64,000 nucleotides of DNA from Hydrogenophaga taeniospiralis CCUG 15921 (lineage in GTDB: Bacteria; Pseudomonadota; Gammaproteobacteria; Burkholderiales; Burkholderiaceae_C): positions 372,001 through 436,000 of the forward strand of contig NZ_BCWR01000004.1 of the NCBI RefSeq assembly GCF_001592305.1. The letters are read 5' to 3'. The translations under genes and the position numbers were made by a program. Below are positions 17,128 to 27,028 of this stretch, in pieces; within the stretch, counting starts at the first letter, position 1; each line of letters begins with the position of its first letter. The notes below the pieces were generated by a model. That model saw nothing but the letters and a program-made list of their open reading frames with translations. It was not told where the DNA came from and made no database searches.

Positions 17128-18816
17128 CTACTTCTTTTCTCTGAGTTCGCGGCGCAGGATCTTGCCCACCGGGGTCTTGGGCATCTCGGTGCGGAATTCC
17201 ACCACTTTGGGCTGCTTGTAGCCGGTGAGGTTGGCCTTGCAGAAGGTACGTACCTGCTCTTCGGTCAGCTCCGGGTTCTTCTTCACGATCACCAGCTTGA
17301 CGGCCTCGCCCGACTTCTCGTCGGGTACGCCCACCACGGCGCACTCCATGACACCGTCGAGCTGGGCCACCACGTCCTCCACCTCGTTGGGGTACACGTT
17401 GAAACCGCTGACCAGCACCATGTCCTTCTTGCGGTCGACGATCTTGAAGTAGCCACGTGCATCCATCACGCCCACGTCACCGGTCTTGAAGTAGCCATCG
17501 GGCGTCATGACCTTGGCGGTTTCGTCGGGTCGTTGCCAATAACCGGCCATCACCTGCGGCCCCTTGATGGCGATCTCGCCGGGCTGGCCCTGGGGCACTT
17601 CGTTGCCGTCGTCATCCAGGCACTTCATCCAGGTGTTGGGCAGGGGCACACCGATGGTGCCGCTGTATTCGGTGCTGGTGGTCGGGTTGCAACTGGCCGA
17701 AGGACTGGTTTCCGACAGGCCATACCCTTCGCAGATCGGGCAGCCGGTCTTCTCCAGCCAGAGCCTGGCCACCGCGCCTTGCACCGCCATGCCGCCACCC
17801 ACCGACACCTTCAGGTTGCTCCAGTTGACGGTGTTGAAATCGGGGTGGTTGGCCAGGCCGTTGAACAGCGTGTTGACCGCCGGGAAGCTGTGGAAGGTGT
17901 GTTTGCTCAGCTCCTTCAACACCGCGGGCAGATCACGCGGATTGGGGATCAGGATGGTCTTGCCGCCGGTGCGCAGGGACAGCATCATGTTCACCGTGAA
18001 GGCAAAGATGTGGTACAGCGGCAAGGCGCAGACGCTGGTGGGCTGCTCGCCGGCCGGCACGGTCTTCATCACCGGATCGTTCCAGGCCTCGGACTGCAGC
18101 ACGTTGGCGATCACGTTGCTGTGCAGCAGCACGGCGCCCTTGCTCACCCCGGTGGTACCGCCGGTGTACTGCAGCACGGCCACGTCGTCGGACTGGATCT
18201 CGGGGCGCTTGAAGCTGCCCCGGGTGCCCTTGGCGATGGCGTCGTTGAATCGCACCGCCTGTGGCAGGCTGAACGCCGGCACCATCTTCTTGACGTTGCG
18301 CACCACGTAGTTGACGATCGCGCCCTTGAGCAGGCCGAGCAGGTCGCCCATGGCCGTGAGCACCACGTGTTTGACCGGCGTGTTCGCGATGCACTGCTCC
18401 AGCGTGTGCGCGAAGTTTTCGATGATGACGATGGCCTTGGCACCCGAGTCCTTGAGCTGGTGCTCCAGCTCACGCGGCGTGTACAGCGGGTTCACGTTGA
18501 CCACCACGAAACCCGCGCGCAGGATGCCCGCCACCGCCACCGGGTACTGCGGCACGTTGGGCATCATGATGGCGACGCGGTCGCCCTTGACCAGGCCCAG
18601 CCCCTGCAGGTAGGCCGCGAAAGCCTGCGACAGGCTGTCGGCCTGGGCGAAGCTGAGCTCCTTGCCCATGAAGCTGTAGGCGGGGCGGCTGGCGTGTTTC
18701 TGAAAACTCTCCTCCATCAGATGCACCAGCGACGGGTACTGCGCCACATTGATGTCGGCGGGCACTCCTGCGGGATAGACGCCCAGCCAGGGGCGATCGG
18801 CCGTCGGTTCGGTCAT
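17128..18816 (-). CDS. fadD: Long-chain fatty acid-CoA ligase (AMP-forming)
   Basis: This 562-residue adenylate-forming enzyme activates fatty acids to acyl-CoA. It shows the AMP-binding signature QYTGGTTGVSKGAVLLHSN, YGLSETSPSASCNP, the hinge YFKTGDVGVMDARGYFKIVD and the C-terminal Lys region PKTPVGKILRRELR. Length and motifs match the FadD group closely, though other medium- or long-chain ligases cannot be excluded. It lies alone between the pnt genes and a repeat element. Confidence 0.9.
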   Translation of the reverse strand: MTEPTADRPWLGVYPAGVPADINVAQYPSLVHLMEESFQKHASRPAYSFMGKELSFAQADSLSQAFAAYLQGLGLVKGDRVAIMMPNVPQYPVAVAGILRAGFVVVNVNPLYTPRELEHQLKDSGAKAIVIIENFAHTLEQCIANTPVKHVVLTAMGDLLGLLKGAIVNYVVRNVKKMVPAFSLPQAVRFNDAIAKGTRGSFKRPEIQSDDVAVLQYTGGTTGVSKGAVLLHSNVIANVLQSEAWNDPVMKTVPAGEQPTSVCALPLYHIFAFTVNMMLSLRTGGKTILIPNPRDLPAVLKELSKHTFHSFPAVNTLFNGLANHPDFNTVNWSNLKVSVGGGMAVQGAVARLWLEKTGCPICEGYGLSETSPSASCNPTTSTEYSGTIGVPLPNTWMKCLDDDGNEVPQGQPGEIAIKGPQVMAGYWQRPDETAKVMTPDGYFKTGDVGVMDARGYFKIVDRKKDMVLVSGFNVYPNEVEDVVAQLDGVMECAVVGVPDEKSGEAVKLVIVKKNPELTEEQVRTFCKANLTGYKQPKVVEFRTEMPKTPVGKILRRELREKK

Positions 18817-18964
18817 GCGGTATCTCCAGATATCTTGTGGGTTATTGGCAACTGCGCATTGTCGTCCGGGCCGAAGGCTCGCGACCTCGTGTTTTTCCCT
18901 TACGAACCACTGACAGCCTACTCTAAAACCTGTGGTGTCCTTGCCTCGGTGCTACAGAAACAAG

Positions 18965-18986
18965 GAGCCGGTGTCACCACCGGCTC
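18965..18986 (-). terminator. Rho-independent terminator after pntB
   Basis: On the minus strand GAGCCGGTG - GTGA - CACCGGCTC makes a perfect 9-bp stem with a tetraloop, followed by CTTGTTTCTG. It sits 33 nt beyond the pntB stop. Confidence 0.7.
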
Positions 18987-19018
18987 AAGGTCTGTTCCGG
19001 TGCCGGAAACCGACGCGG

Positions 19019-20440
19019 TCAGCTCTTCAAAGCCACCAGCACCTCGTCCAGCATCTTCTTGGCGTCGCCGAACAGCATCCGGTTGTTGTCCTTGTAGAAG
19101 AGCGGGTTGTCCACACCGGCGTAGCCCGAGGCCATGCTGCGCTTCATGACGATGGAGGTGCGCGCCTTCCAGACTTCGAGCACCGGCATGCCGGCGATGG
19201 GGCTGGTCGGGTCGTCCTGCGCCGCCGGGTTCACGATGTCGTTGGCGCCGATCACCATCGCCACATCGGTGTCGGGAAAGTCTTCGTTGAGCTCGTCCAT
19301 CTCGAACACGATGTCGTAGGGCACCTTGGCCTCGGCCAGCAGCACGTTCATGTGGCCCGGCATGCGGCCGGCCACCGGGTGGATGCCGAAGCGCACGTTC
19401 ACACCCTTCTCGCGCAGATGGCGCGTGATCTCGAACACCGTGTGCTGCGCCTGCGCCACCGCCATGCCGTAACCCGGCACGATGATCACGTTCTTGGCCT
19501 CGCGCAGCATCTCTGCGGTTTCGACTGCGAGGATGGGGTTCACCTCGCCCGCCGGCTCGGCCGCCGCACCGCCGGTCGCCTTGGGCGCGGCGCTGGTGGT
19601 GCCGAAGCCGCCGGCGATCACGCTGATGAAGCTGCGGTTCATCGCGTTGCACATGATGTAGGACAGGATGGCGCCGCTGGAGCCCACCAGGGCACCTGTC
19701 ACGATCAGCAGGTCGTTGGACAGCATGAAGCCGGTGGCCGCGGCCGCCCAACCCGAGTAGCTGTTGAGCATGGACACCACCACCGGCATGTCGGCGCCAC
19801 CGATGGCCATCACCATGTGCACGCCAAACAGCAGCGCGATGGCGCTCATCACGAACAGCGGGAGCATGCCGTCCTGCAGCGTCTCAGCTTGCAGGAACAG
19901 GCGGCCGAAAACGATCACCGCGATCAGGCCGGCCAGGTTCATCCAGTGCCGACCGGGCAGCAGCATGGGCTTGCCGCCGACACGGCCCGAGAGTTTGCCG
20001 AAGGCGATGACCGAGCCCGAGAAGGTGACCGCGCCGATGAAGATGCCGACGTAGATCTCCATCGCATGGATGGTGTGCGCCGCGCCCTCGAAGCCCTTGG
20101 TGGCCTCCGGATCGACGTAGGTGGCGTAGCCGACCAGCACGGCGGCCATGCCGACCATGCTGTGCATCAGCGCCACCAGCTCGGGCATCTGCGTCATCTG
20201 CACGGTGCGCGCGGCGTACAGGCCGATGGCCCCGCCGACCACCATGGCGCCGACGATCCAGGGGATGCCGGCGGCGGTGACCTGCGGGCCGAACACCGTG
20301 GCCGCCACGGCCAGCGCCATGCCGACCATGCCGTACAGGTTGCCGCGGCGCGAGGTTTCCTGGTTGGACAGGCCGCCCAGGCTGAGGATGAAGAGAATCG
20401 TTGCTCCGATGTAGGAGACCGTGGCCAGACTTGCAGACAT
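19019..20440 (-). CDS. pntB: NAD(P) transhydrogenase subunit beta
   Basis: This 473-residue subunit of the proton-translocating transhydrogenase carries the NADP(H)-binding domain III and most membrane helices. The N-terminal half is strongly hydrophobic (about nine segments). The C-terminal domain starts around [16 protein letters not shown], with [18 protein letters not shown] and [20 protein letters not shown], all hallmark PntB sequence. It follows pntA by 14 bp in one transcript and ends in a clear terminator. Confidence 0.96.
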   Translation of the reverse strand: MSASLATVSYIGATILFILSLGGLSNQETSRRGNLYGMVGMALAVAATVFGPQVTAAGIPWIVGAMVVGGAIGLYAARTVQMTQMPELVALMHSMVGMAAVLVGYATYVDPEATKGFEGAAHTIHAMEIYVGIFIGAVTFSGSVIAFGKLSGRVGGKPMLLPGRHWMNLAGLIAVIVFGRLFLQAETLQDGMLPLFVMSAIALLFGVHMVMAIGGADMPVVVSMLNSYSGWAAAATGFMLSNDLLIVTGALVGSSGAILSYIMCNAMNRSFISVIAGGFGTTSAAPKATGGAAAEPAGEVNPILAVETAEMLREAKNVIIVPGYGMAVAQAQHTVFEITRHLREKGVNVRFGIHPVAGRMPGHMNVLLAEAKVPYDIVFEMDELNEDFPDTDVAMVIGANDIVNPAAQDDPTSPIAGMPVLEVWKARTSIVMKRSMASGYAGVDNPLFYKDNNRMLFGDAKKMLDEVLVALKS

Positions 20441-20454
20441 TCAGGGTCTCCTTC

Positions 20455-22062
20455 TTATTTGCGGAACATCGCCAGCATGCGCTGGGTGACGGCAAAGCCG
20501 CCGAACATGTTGACGGCGGTGAGCACCAGCGCCAGCGCGGCCAGGGCGACGATCAGCGTGTTGGGCCGCTCGGCCGCATTGGCCATGGGCGAGATCTGCA
20601 CCAGGGCCCCGATGGCGATGATGGAGCTGATGGCGTTGGTCACGCTCATCAGCGGGGTGTGCAGCGCGGGCTTGACGTTCCACACCACCATGTAGCCCAC
20701 AAAGCAGGCCAGCACGAACACCGTGAAGTGCGACAGGAACTCGGCGGGTGCGTAGGCCCCCACCAGCGCGAACAACACCGCCGTGACGCCGGCCACGATG
20801 GCCAGCTTGCCCGCCGGCATCGGCCCCGAAGGCTCGCCATGGCCCTTCTTGGCCACCGGCGCGGCAGTGGGCTTGGGCGCCGGTTTGGGCGCAGCGACCA
20901 GCGGCGGGGCCGGCCAGGTGATCTCGCCGTTCTTGATCACGGTCAGGCCGCGGATGGCGTCGTCGTCCATGTTGACGTTGATGACGCCGTCCTTGGTCTT
21001 GCACAGCTCTTCGCTCAGGCGGAACAGGTTGGTCGCGTACAGCGTGGACGACTGGCGCGCCATGCGCGAGGCCAGATCGGTGTAGCCGACGATGGTCACG
21101 CCGTGGCGCACCACCGCTTCGCCGGGCACGGTCAATTCGCAGTTGCCGCCCTGCTCGGCCGCCATGTCGACGATCACGCTGCCGGGCTTCATGCTCCTGA
21201 CCATCTCGGCGGTGATCAGCTTGGGCGCCGGTTTGCCGGGGATCAGGGCGGTGGTGATGATGATGTCCACCTCGCGCGCCTGTTTCGCGTACATCTCGCG
21301 CTGCGCCTGCTGGAAGCCCTCGCTCATCACCTTGGCGTATCCGCCGCCGCCCGAGCCCTCTTCTTCGTAGTCGACCTTGACGAATTCACCACCCAGCGAG
21401 ACCACCTGGTCGGCCACCTCGGCGCGCGTGTCGTTGGCCCGTACGATGGCGCCCAGGCTGGCGGCGGCGCCGATGGCGGCCAGGCCGGCCACGCCCGCAC
21501 CGGCGATGAACACTTTGGCCGGCGGCACCTTGCCCGCGGCCGTGATCTGGCCGTTGAAGAAACGGCCAAAGGCGTTGGCCGCCTCGACCACGGCGCGGTA
21601 GCCGCTGACGCCGGCCATCGAAGTCAGCGCGTCCATCTTCTGCGCCCGGCTCAGCGTGCGCGGCAGCGCGTCAATGGACAGCGCGGTGACCTTTTGTGCG
21701 GCCAGCTGCTGCATCAGCTCCGGGTTCTGGGCCGGCCAGATGAAGCCGATCAGCGTCTGGCCTTCGTGCATCAACTCCACTTCGTCGGGCGTCGGGGCGC
21801 GCACCTTGAAGACGATGTCGCTGCCACGCCAGAGCTCGGCGGCGGAGTCGGCGATGCTGGCGCCGGCCTCGCGGTAGTCGTCATCGCTGAGATTGGCGGG
21901 CTCGCCCGCGCCGCGCTCCACCACCACGCTGAAACCCAACTTGATCAGCTTGACCACGGCCTCGGGCACGGTGGCCACCCGTTTCTCGCCAGGGAAGATC
22001 TCGCGCGGCACGCCAATGCGCTGCGCTGTTGTGGCTGTCTCGTTCGATGCGCCAGATGTCAT
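20455..22062 (-). CDS. pntA: NAD(P) transhydrogenase subunit alpha (fused form)
   Basis: This 535-residue subunit contains the NAD(H)-binding domain I ([20 protein letters not shown] at the start; [19 protein letters not shown] as the dinucleotide fold). A Pro/Ala/Lys linker near 385-420 leads to C-terminal membrane helices ending in [17 protein letters not shown]. The alpha1 and alpha2 parts are fused as in E. coli; in many other bacteria they are separate. The start ATG has GAGGA 8 nt upstream. Confidence 0.95.
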   Translation of the reverse strand: MTSGASNETATTAQRIGVPREIFPGEKRVATVPEAVVKLIKLGFSVVVERGAGEPANLSDDDYREAGASIADSAAELWRGSDIVFKVRAPTPDEVELMHEGQTLIGFIWPAQNPELMQQLAAQKVTALSIDALPRTLSRAQKMDALTSMAGVSGYRAVVEAANAFGRFFNGQITAAGKVPPAKVFIAGAGVAGLAAIGAAASLGAIVRANDTRAEVADQVVSLGGEFVKVDYEEEGSGGGGYAKVMSEGFQQAQREMYAKQAREVDIIITTALIPGKPAPKLITAEMVRSMKPGSVIVDMAAEQGGNCELTVPGEAVVRHGVTIVGYTDLASRMARQSSTLYATNLFRLSEELCKTKDGVINVNMDDDAIRGLTVIKNGEITWPAPPLVAAPKPAPKPTAAPVAKKGHGEPSGPMPAGKLAIVAGVTAVLFALVGAYAPAEFLSHFTVFVLACFVGYMVVWNVKPALHTPLMSVTNAISSIIAIGALVQISPMANAAERPNTLIVALAALALVLTAVNMFGGFAVTQRMLAMFRK

Positions 22063-22127
22063 GGGAGAGTCCTCGATGCAGGGGTGTTGGAAATCGGACA
22101 AGAAAACAGGGGTGGCGCGGCCACCGC

Positions 22128-22880
22128 TCAGCCCCCACCGACGGGGGTATTCTGAACAAGTGGGGCCGGTCGGATCGGGGGGATGGCAAGGCGGCCGGAC
22201 AAGGAATACACACTGCTCTTGACGGCATCCTTCAGCTGTCGACCCCAGGCCACCTGCTCGGGCCGAATGCCAGTGGGAAGCGTCTCTTCCACCACAGCAC
22301 CCGCCGCACCCAGGGGGGACCTCACGAAAACACGGACGTCCAGAAACGAGCCCGTGGAAATGGCGTGGCGGCTCCACACGGTGTAGATGGGGCCCTGAAC
22401 AGACACCTGCCCCGAGGTCTGCAAATCCAGAACCTGAGGCGCCAAAGCCTCGAACACCCCTTTGCTGCCGTACAGGGGCGTCACCATCAAGCACTGCATG
22501 AACGACGCCTTGAAGCCCTCATTGCCTTCACGGTAGTTCTGGTCATCGGACCGACAGTTGGGCGAATAGGTCATATAGCCACCACGACCGCCACCCAGAC
22601 CTTGAGAGTTGGCACTCACCAACACCAGCGACTGCTCATCGCTGTCGGGCGCACCCCAGATATACAGCTTCGACTGCACAGCCAACACCCCGTTCCTGTC
22701 GCCCCCAAAGGCGCGCGATGTGTCCGGCAAGGGCACTTCTCGCCAGCCCTCCTCAGCGAACTCGACCTCCACGCGCCCCACTGAAAAGTCGGCCGCCTGG
22801 GCGACCAGTGCGCCCAGGGCCAACCAACCCAAGGCCAGCACCTTGAGCATTGATCCCAACCCCCACCGTTGTCCGTTCAT
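22128..22880 (-). CDS. Secreted protein of unknown function
   Basis: This protein of about 250 residues has a signal peptide near the N-terminus ([21 protein letters not shown]). The mature part is rich in beta-forming residues, with a Gly-rich loop [10 protein letters not shown] and only two cysteines, both in NCRSDDQ...QCLMV. I do not recognise a family. The start chosen has GGAGGGG about 12 nt upstream; a later ATG closer to the signal peptide hydrophobic core is also possible. It lies directly upstream of pntA but separated by a 65-bp gap. Confidence 0.65.
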   Translation of the reverse strand: MNGQRWGLGSMLKVLALGWLALGALVAQAADFSVGRVEVEFAEEGWREVPLPDTSRAFGGDRNGVLAVQSKLYIWGAPDSDEQSLVLVSANSQGLGGGRGGYMTYSPNCRSDDQNYREGNEGFKASFMQCLMVTPLYGSKGVFEALAPQVLDLQTSGQVSVQGPIYTVWSRHAISTGSFLDVRVFVRSPLGAAGAVVEETLPTGIRPEQVAWGRQLKDAVKSSVYSLSGRLAIPPIRPAPLVQNTPVGGG

Positions 22881-23120
22881 CTGCACGTGACCCCTCCATA
22901 TGCGTTGTTCGTTGGACCCACAAGAATTCACCGCCCGTGGGTTGCGCGCCAGCTTAACCGACGGCATCCACGCCCCCGCCTTGCGCAAACCCATGTCGCG
23001 CAAGGGTTTGGGCCTGGCCTCGTGATGCTTGCCCGCGCGTTTTCACCCCAATATTTCACCATGCGACAAGAGCTACCACTTCAAGGGACAGCCAGACGAT
23101 CTGGCCGGGATAATGCCCGA

Positions 23121-23639
23121 ATGAACACCCGATGGAAACCCAGTGTCACCGTGGCGGCCATCATCGAGCGCGAGGGCCGCTACCTGCTGGTCGAAGAACA
23201 CACGCCCGAGGGCCTGCGCCTGAACAACCCGGCCGGCCACCTCGACCCCGGCGAGAGCCCCACCGAAGGCGTGGCGCGCGAAACGCTGGAAGAAACCGCC
23301 CACCACTTCACCCCCACGGCCCTGGTGGGCGTGTACCTCTCGCGTTTCCAGCGGGCCAGCACCGGCGAAGACATCACCTACCTGCGTTTTGCCTACTGTG
23401 GCGAGCTGGGCGACTTCGATGCGCAACGGCATCTTGACACCGGCATCGTGCGCACGCTGTGGATGACGCCGGACGAGATCCGCGCCAGCGCCGGACGCCA
23501 CCGCAGCCCGCTGGTGCTGCGCTGCGTGGAGGACCACCTGGCGGGCCAGCGCTATCCGATGGAACTGGTGCACACCGAGCCGTCCGTGAACGCCCCCGGT
23601 GGTGTCGACCCTTTGCCGCGGGCCACGCCGTCGATATGA
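23121..23639 (+). CDS. NUDIX hydrolase (NudJ-like)
   Basis: This 172-residue protein has the Nudix box GHLDPGESPTEGVARETLEE with the expected Gly, Glu and REtLEE residues that bind the metal-phosphate substrate. The N-terminus KPSVTVAAIIEREGRYLLVEE matches the NudJ branch, which hydrolyses nucleoside di- and triphosphates and thiamine pyrophosphate precursors. In several proteobacteria nudJ is next to mnmA; here mnmA lies about 10.6 kb downstream on the same strand. Confidence 0.85.
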   Translation: MNTRWKPSVTVAAIIEREGRYLLVEEHTPEGLRLNNPAGHLDPGESPTEGVARETLEETAHHFTPTALVGVYLSRFQRASTGEDITYLRFAYCGELGDFDAQRHLDTGIVRTLWMTPDEIRASAGRHRSPLVLRCVEDHLAGQRYPMELVHTEPSVNAPGGVDPLPRATPSI

Positions 23640-23672
23640 TCGACGGCGTTTGGTGCCTCCGGCTCACACACC

Positions 23673-24176
23673 TTGGAACACCCCGCCACCCCGCCCCAGC
23701 TCAACCGTGACCTGCTCGACATGATGGCCCGCGGGGTGTCGGTCATCGTCAGCGCCTGCGGGCACGACCTGCGCCCCAGCGTCATGCGGGCGCTGGGCAG
23801 CCAGGTCAGCGCTTCGGGCGACCTCGTCACCGTCTACCTCGGCCAGCGCCCCTCGGCACAGTTGCTGCGCGACGTGGCCGCCAGCGGCCGCATGGCGGTG
23901 GTGTTCAGCGAACCCAGCTCCCACCGCACGGTGCAGCTCAAGACCCGCCGCGCCCGGCTGCGCGAGGCGCGCCCGGAAGACGCCACCGTGCTGCAGCGTT
24001 ACCTGCTCGCCATGCAGCAGGAGCTGGACCGCATCGGCTTCGGGCCGGCGTTCGTCTCGGCGATGTTCGCGCACCCGCTCGACGACGTGGTGGCGGTCGA
24101 GTTCACCCCGGACGAAGCCTTTGACCAGACGCCCGGGCCGCGCGCCGGCCAGCCCCTGGGCGGAGCGGAGGCATGA
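23673..24176 (+). CDS. Pyridoxamine 5'-phosphate oxidase-like (split-barrel) protein
   Basis: This protein of about 167 residues appears to belong to the FMN-binding split-barrel superfamily. SVIVSACGHDLRPSVMRALGSQVSASGDLVTVYL has the arrangement of the first barrel strands, and a second strand MAVVFSEPSSHRTVQLK follows. The best available start is TTG at 23673; a later ATG (MMARGVSV) would remove 16 residues. Its stop overlaps the ATG of a coupling mini-ORF that leads to a second split-barrel gene. Function is unknown. Confidence 0.6.
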   Translation: MEHPATPPQLNRDLLDMMARGVSVIVSACGHDLRPSVMRALGSQVSASGDLVTVYLGQRPSAQLLRDVAASGRMAVVFSEPSSHRTVQLKTRRARLREARPEDATVLQRYLLAMQQELDRIGFGPAFVSAMFAHPLDDVVAVEFTPDEAFDQTPGPRAGQPLGGAEA

Positions 24177-24238
24177 GCGCCCGGCCGCTCCGAAGGCGCC
24201 CAGCCCCGCAGTGCGCAGCACGGAGGGCAGTCCCGTGA
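24173..24238 (+). CDS. Coupling mini-ORF (21 residues), copy 1
   Basis: The ATG overlaps the upstream stop (ATGA) and the TGA stop overlaps the downstream GTG start (GTGA). The peptide begins MSARPLRRRPAPQC and ends AARRAVP. The sequence GGAGG inside it lies 8 nt before the downstream GTG and is the likely ribosome site. A near-identical element occurs at 38410-38478 on the other strand in the same kind of junction. Whether the peptide or only the coupling matters is unknown. Confidence 0.55.
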   Translation: MSARPLRRRPAPQCAARRAVP

Positions 24239-25665
24239 GCGCCGAGCCGGGCCGCTTCCAAGCAAACTCGCACCGCAGCCCCCAGCGCGGGGGTACTCCA
24301 GAGACCGCGGTGGACCTCGCCGAGGTGCGCCCCTGCCTGGAGGGGGCCATACCGGCCATGATGGCCACCTGCGCCGCCGATGGCACGCCCAACGTCGCCT
24401 ACCTGTCCCAGGTTTTCTACGTGGACGAGCGGCATGTGGCGCTGTCGTTCCAGTTCTTCAACAAGACGCGCAAGAACCTGCTGGCCCAGCCGCGCTCCAC
24501 GGTGCTGCTGCTGCATCCGCTGACGGCGCGCTTCTACCGCCTGCACCTGCACTACCTGCGCACCGAAGACAGCGGCCCGGTGTTTGAAAGCATGAAGGCC
24601 CAGTTGGCGGGCATCGCCTCGCACAGCGGCATGGCCCACGTGTTTCGCCTGCTGGGCTCGGACATCCACGAGGTGTGCGAGATCGAGCGCGTGCCCTGCG
24701 ACCCCTCGCCCACACCGTTGCCGCAGGCGCCCCCGCGCTGCAACCTGCTGGGCGCGCTGCGCCGGGGCAGCGCCAAGCTGGCGGCCTGCGCCACGCTCGA
24801 CGCGCTGCTGGACGCCACCCTGCAGACGCTGGAGCAGGACCTGGGCATTGCCCACGCCATGGTGCTCATCCTCGACCCGCTCACCGAGCGGCTCTACACC
24901 GTGGCCAGCCGGGGCTACGCCATCTCGGGCGTGGGCTCGGAGATTGCCCTGGGCGACGGCGTTATCGGCGTGGCCGCGCGCGAGCGCACGCCGGTGCGCA
25001 TCATGCACATGACCAGCGCCTACCGGTACAGCCGGGCGCTGCGCGACAGTCTGGCGGGCGAGGGCGGCGCGGCGATCAGCACCGACATCCCCTACCCCGG
25101 CCTGCCCGAACCGCACAGCCAGCTGGCGGTGCCCCTGCTCTCGGCCGGCCGGGTGCTGGGCGTGCTGTTCGTGGAAAGCCCGCTGGACCTGCAGTTCAGC
25201 TACGAGGACGAAGACCTGCTGGTCACGCTGGGCGGGCAACTCGCCGCCGGCATCGACCTCATGCAGGAAAGCGCCGAGCCCTGCCCCGACGCGCCCGGCA
25301 CGGACCACCCGGCCGCACCCACGAGGGCCCCGGCCGGCCCGCCCCTGCAGGTGCGCCACTACCGCAGCAACGACAGCGTGTTCGTGAACAACGCCTACCT
25401 GATCAAGGGCGTGGCCGGCGCCATCCTGTGGAAATTGCTGCAGGACCGGCAGTGCCAGGGCCGCCACGAGTTCACCAACCGCGAACTGCGGCTGGACCGC
25501 GCGCTGCGCCTGCCGGACGTGGCCGACAACCTCGAAGCGCGCCTGTTGCTGCTGCAGCGCCGACTGGCCGAACAATGCCCTCAGCTGCGCATCGAAAAAA
25601 CCGGCCGCGGCTGTTTCCGCTTCGACACCGCCGGTCCCGTAAACCTCGAAGACGTCGCCGCCTGA
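24235..25665 (+). CDS. Split-barrel (PNPOx-like) and GAF domain protein
   Basis: This 476-residue protein starts at GTG, supported by the GGAGG in the overlapping mini-ORF. Residues about 30-170 form a split-barrel domain (MMATCAADGTPNVAYLSQVF), a likely FMN or haem site. A GAF domain follows (about 190-350; LGIAHAMVLILDPLTERLYTV, LAVPLLSAGRVLGVLFVESP). The C-terminal 90 residues (SVFVNNAYLIKGVAGAILWKLL) recall the winged segment found in GAF-linked regulators. It is a predicted soluble sensor. Confidence 0.7.
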   Translation: MSAEPGRFQANSHRSPQRGGTPETAVDLAEVRPCLEGAIPAMMATCAADGTPNVAYLSQVFYVDERHVALSFQFFNKTRKNLLAQPRSTVLLLHPLTARFYRLHLHYLRTEDSGPVFESMKAQLAGIASHSGMAHVFRLLGSDIHEVCEIERVPCDPSPTPLPQAPPRCNLLGALRRGSAKLAACATLDALLDATLQTLEQDLGIAHAMVLILDPLTERLYTVASRGYAISGVGSEIALGDGVIGVAARERTPVRIMHMTSAYRYSRALRDSLAGEGGAAISTDIPYPGLPEPHSQLAVPLLSAGRVLGVLFVESPLDLQFSYEDEDLLVTLGGQLAAGIDLMQESAEPCPDAPGTDHPAAPTRAPAGPPLQVRHYRSNDSVFVNNAYLIKGVAGAILWKLLQDRQCQGRHEFTNRELRLDRALRLPDVADNLEARLLLLQRRLAEQCPQLRIEKTGRGCFRFDTAGPVNLEDVAA

Positions 25666-25681
25666 AGCCAGGGCTTCAGGC
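25660..25681. terminator. Palindrome overlapping both convergent stop codons
   Basis: GCCTGAAGC - CAGG - GCTTCAGGC is a perfect 9-bp inverted repeat. It includes the TGA of the GAF protein gene on the plus strand and the TGA of the hemerythrin-like gene on the minus strand, separated by only 10 bp. No U-tract follows on either strand, so termination efficiency is uncertain. Confidence 0.5.
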
Positions 25682-26428
25682 CATCACCAGACCGTCCACC
25701 GGCGCCAGACCCAGCCCCCGAGCCAGCTTGGCCCAGTCACGCTCCGCCAGCTGCGCACGCGCCCCGTCCAGCACCACCTGGAACACCGGGGCCGGCGCGC
25801 CCTGGCGCATGCCGCCCAGCAGCTCCAGCCGCTCCGGCGCGTTCATCTGCGGCAGCATCCAGCGCATCACCAGCATCATCTCGGCCGGCGGCACGGTGGC
25901 CAGCAAGCCGTCGTGGATGCCCACCAGCTCGGCGTCGCTGAAGGCCTGCCAAAGGGCCGTGTTGTGCACGGTCTCTTCGGTGTGCATGTGCTGCAGGTTC
26001 TCGGCCACGAACAGCGCGAGCGCCAGATACATGTTCTGCAGCGCCAGCGCGCACGCGGCCGGCGCCAGCCCATCCAGGCCGTCGGCCATGGCGCGGAGCC
26101 GTGCGATCTGCGCCAGATGCCCGGCGTGCTCGTCGGCCACGCCCTCGACCACACCGGGGCTGCGCGCTTCGATGGCCGGGTGCACGAAACCGTCCTCGTG
26201 GCGCACGTGCGCGGCGCACAGGTCCAGCAGCGTGCCCAGGCGCTCGCGGGTGGCGGCCACCTCCTGTGCGTCGGCCGGGTCGGTCCGGCCCACGGCCAGC
26301 AGGGTGTCGGCCATGAAGGCGCGCAGGGCCTTGTGGATGCCGGCGTAGAGATTGACGCGGCCTGTGCCGGCCTCGACGGCCTGGGCGGTGGCGGCGACCT
26401 GCGCCAGTTCGTGGGTGTTCGATTGCAT
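25676..26428 (-). CDS. Hemerythrin-like HHE-domain protein
   Basis: This 250-residue helical protein carries histidine/glutamate motifs arranged as in hemerythrin-type di-iron domains: GIHKALRAFM, HVRHEDGFVHPAIE, DEHAGHLAQI and QHMHTEETVHNTALW. Such proteins bind O2 or NO, or repair iron centres. The start MQSNTHEL has AAAGGA 6 nt upstream. A palindromic AT-rich region lies about 115-150 bp upstream. The exact ligands and function are inferred. Confidence 0.75.
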   Translation of the reverse strand: MQSNTHELAQVAATAQAVEAGTGRVNLYAGIHKALRAFMADTLLAVGRTDPADAQEVAATRERLGTLLDLCAAHVRHEDGFVHPAIEARSPGVVEGVADEHAGHLAQIARLRAMADGLDGLAPAACALALQNMYLALALFVAENLQHMHTEETVHNTALWQAFSDAELVGIHDGLLATVPPAEMMLVMRWMLPQMNAPERLELLGGMRQGAPAPVFQVVLDGARAQLAERDWAKLARGLGLAPVDGLVMA

Positions 26429-26541
26429 GGGATTCCTTTCGCGGGCCAGGCCCGGCTGCTTCGTGGGTGGCGGCAACGCACCGTGCGTTGCCTGCCATGG
26501 AAAGCAGTCTAGGAACCGGCCCTTCGGCGCGCTGCTAAATA

Positions 26542-26575
26542 GCGCTTAAAGGAACCCTAAAAAAATCTTAAGCGC
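26542..26575. promoter_or_regulatory. Inverted repeat with AT-rich core upstream of the hemerythrin-like gene
   Basis: GCGCTTAA (26542-26549) and TTAAGCGC (26568-26575) form a perfect inverted repeat with an 18-bp spacer containing a run of A. On the minus strand a TTTTTT-N17-TATTTA pair overlaps it and could be a weak promoter. It is a candidate operator. Confidence 0.35.
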
Positions 26576-26592
26576 GCACCAAGGACCGGCAG

Positions 26593-26994
26593 TCAGTCCA
26601 GACCGCGCACGCGACCGCGCAACTGCTTGACCTGCCCGCGCGTGGCCTTGCCTTCGAGGCGGCGCTGTTTCGATCCGAAACTGGGTTTGGTGGGCTTGCG
26701 CGCCTTGGGCAGGGTGGCCACGCTGTCCACCAGCGCCTGCAGCCGCTCCAGCGCCTCGGCCTTGTTCTGCTCCAGGCTGCGGCTGGTCTGCGCCTTGATG
26801 ACCACCACACCTTCGGTGGTGATGCGCTGGTCGCTCAAGGCCAGCAACCGCTCCTTGATGGCCTCGGGCAACGAAGACGCGTGGATGGCAAAACGCAGGT
26901 GCACCGCGTTGGACACCTTGTTCACGTTCTGCCCGCCCGCACCCTGCGCGCGGATGGCGGTGAACTCGACGTCGGAAGGATCGATGCGGGGCAT
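26593..26994 (-). CDS. arfB: Alternative ribosome-rescue factor / peptidyl-tRNA hydrolase ArfB
   Basis: This 133-residue protein releases stalled ribosomes lacking a stop codon. The GGQ motif is in RAQGAGGQNVNKVSNAVHLR. The basic C-terminal tail (SFGSKQRRLEGKATRGQVKQ) inserts into the mRNA channel in studied homologues. Length and tail identify ArfB rather than a full release factor. Confidence 0.94.
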   Translation of the reverse strand: MPRIDPSDVEFTAIRAQGAGGQNVNKVSNAVHLRFAIHASSLPEAIKERLLALSDQRITTEGVVVIKAQTSRSLEQNKAEALERLQALVDSVATLPKARKPTKPSFGSKQRRLEGKATRGQVKQLRGRVRGLD

Positions 26995-27028
26995 GCGCGG
27001 CAGTGTGCCACGCTGTGCGGGGGCTCGA

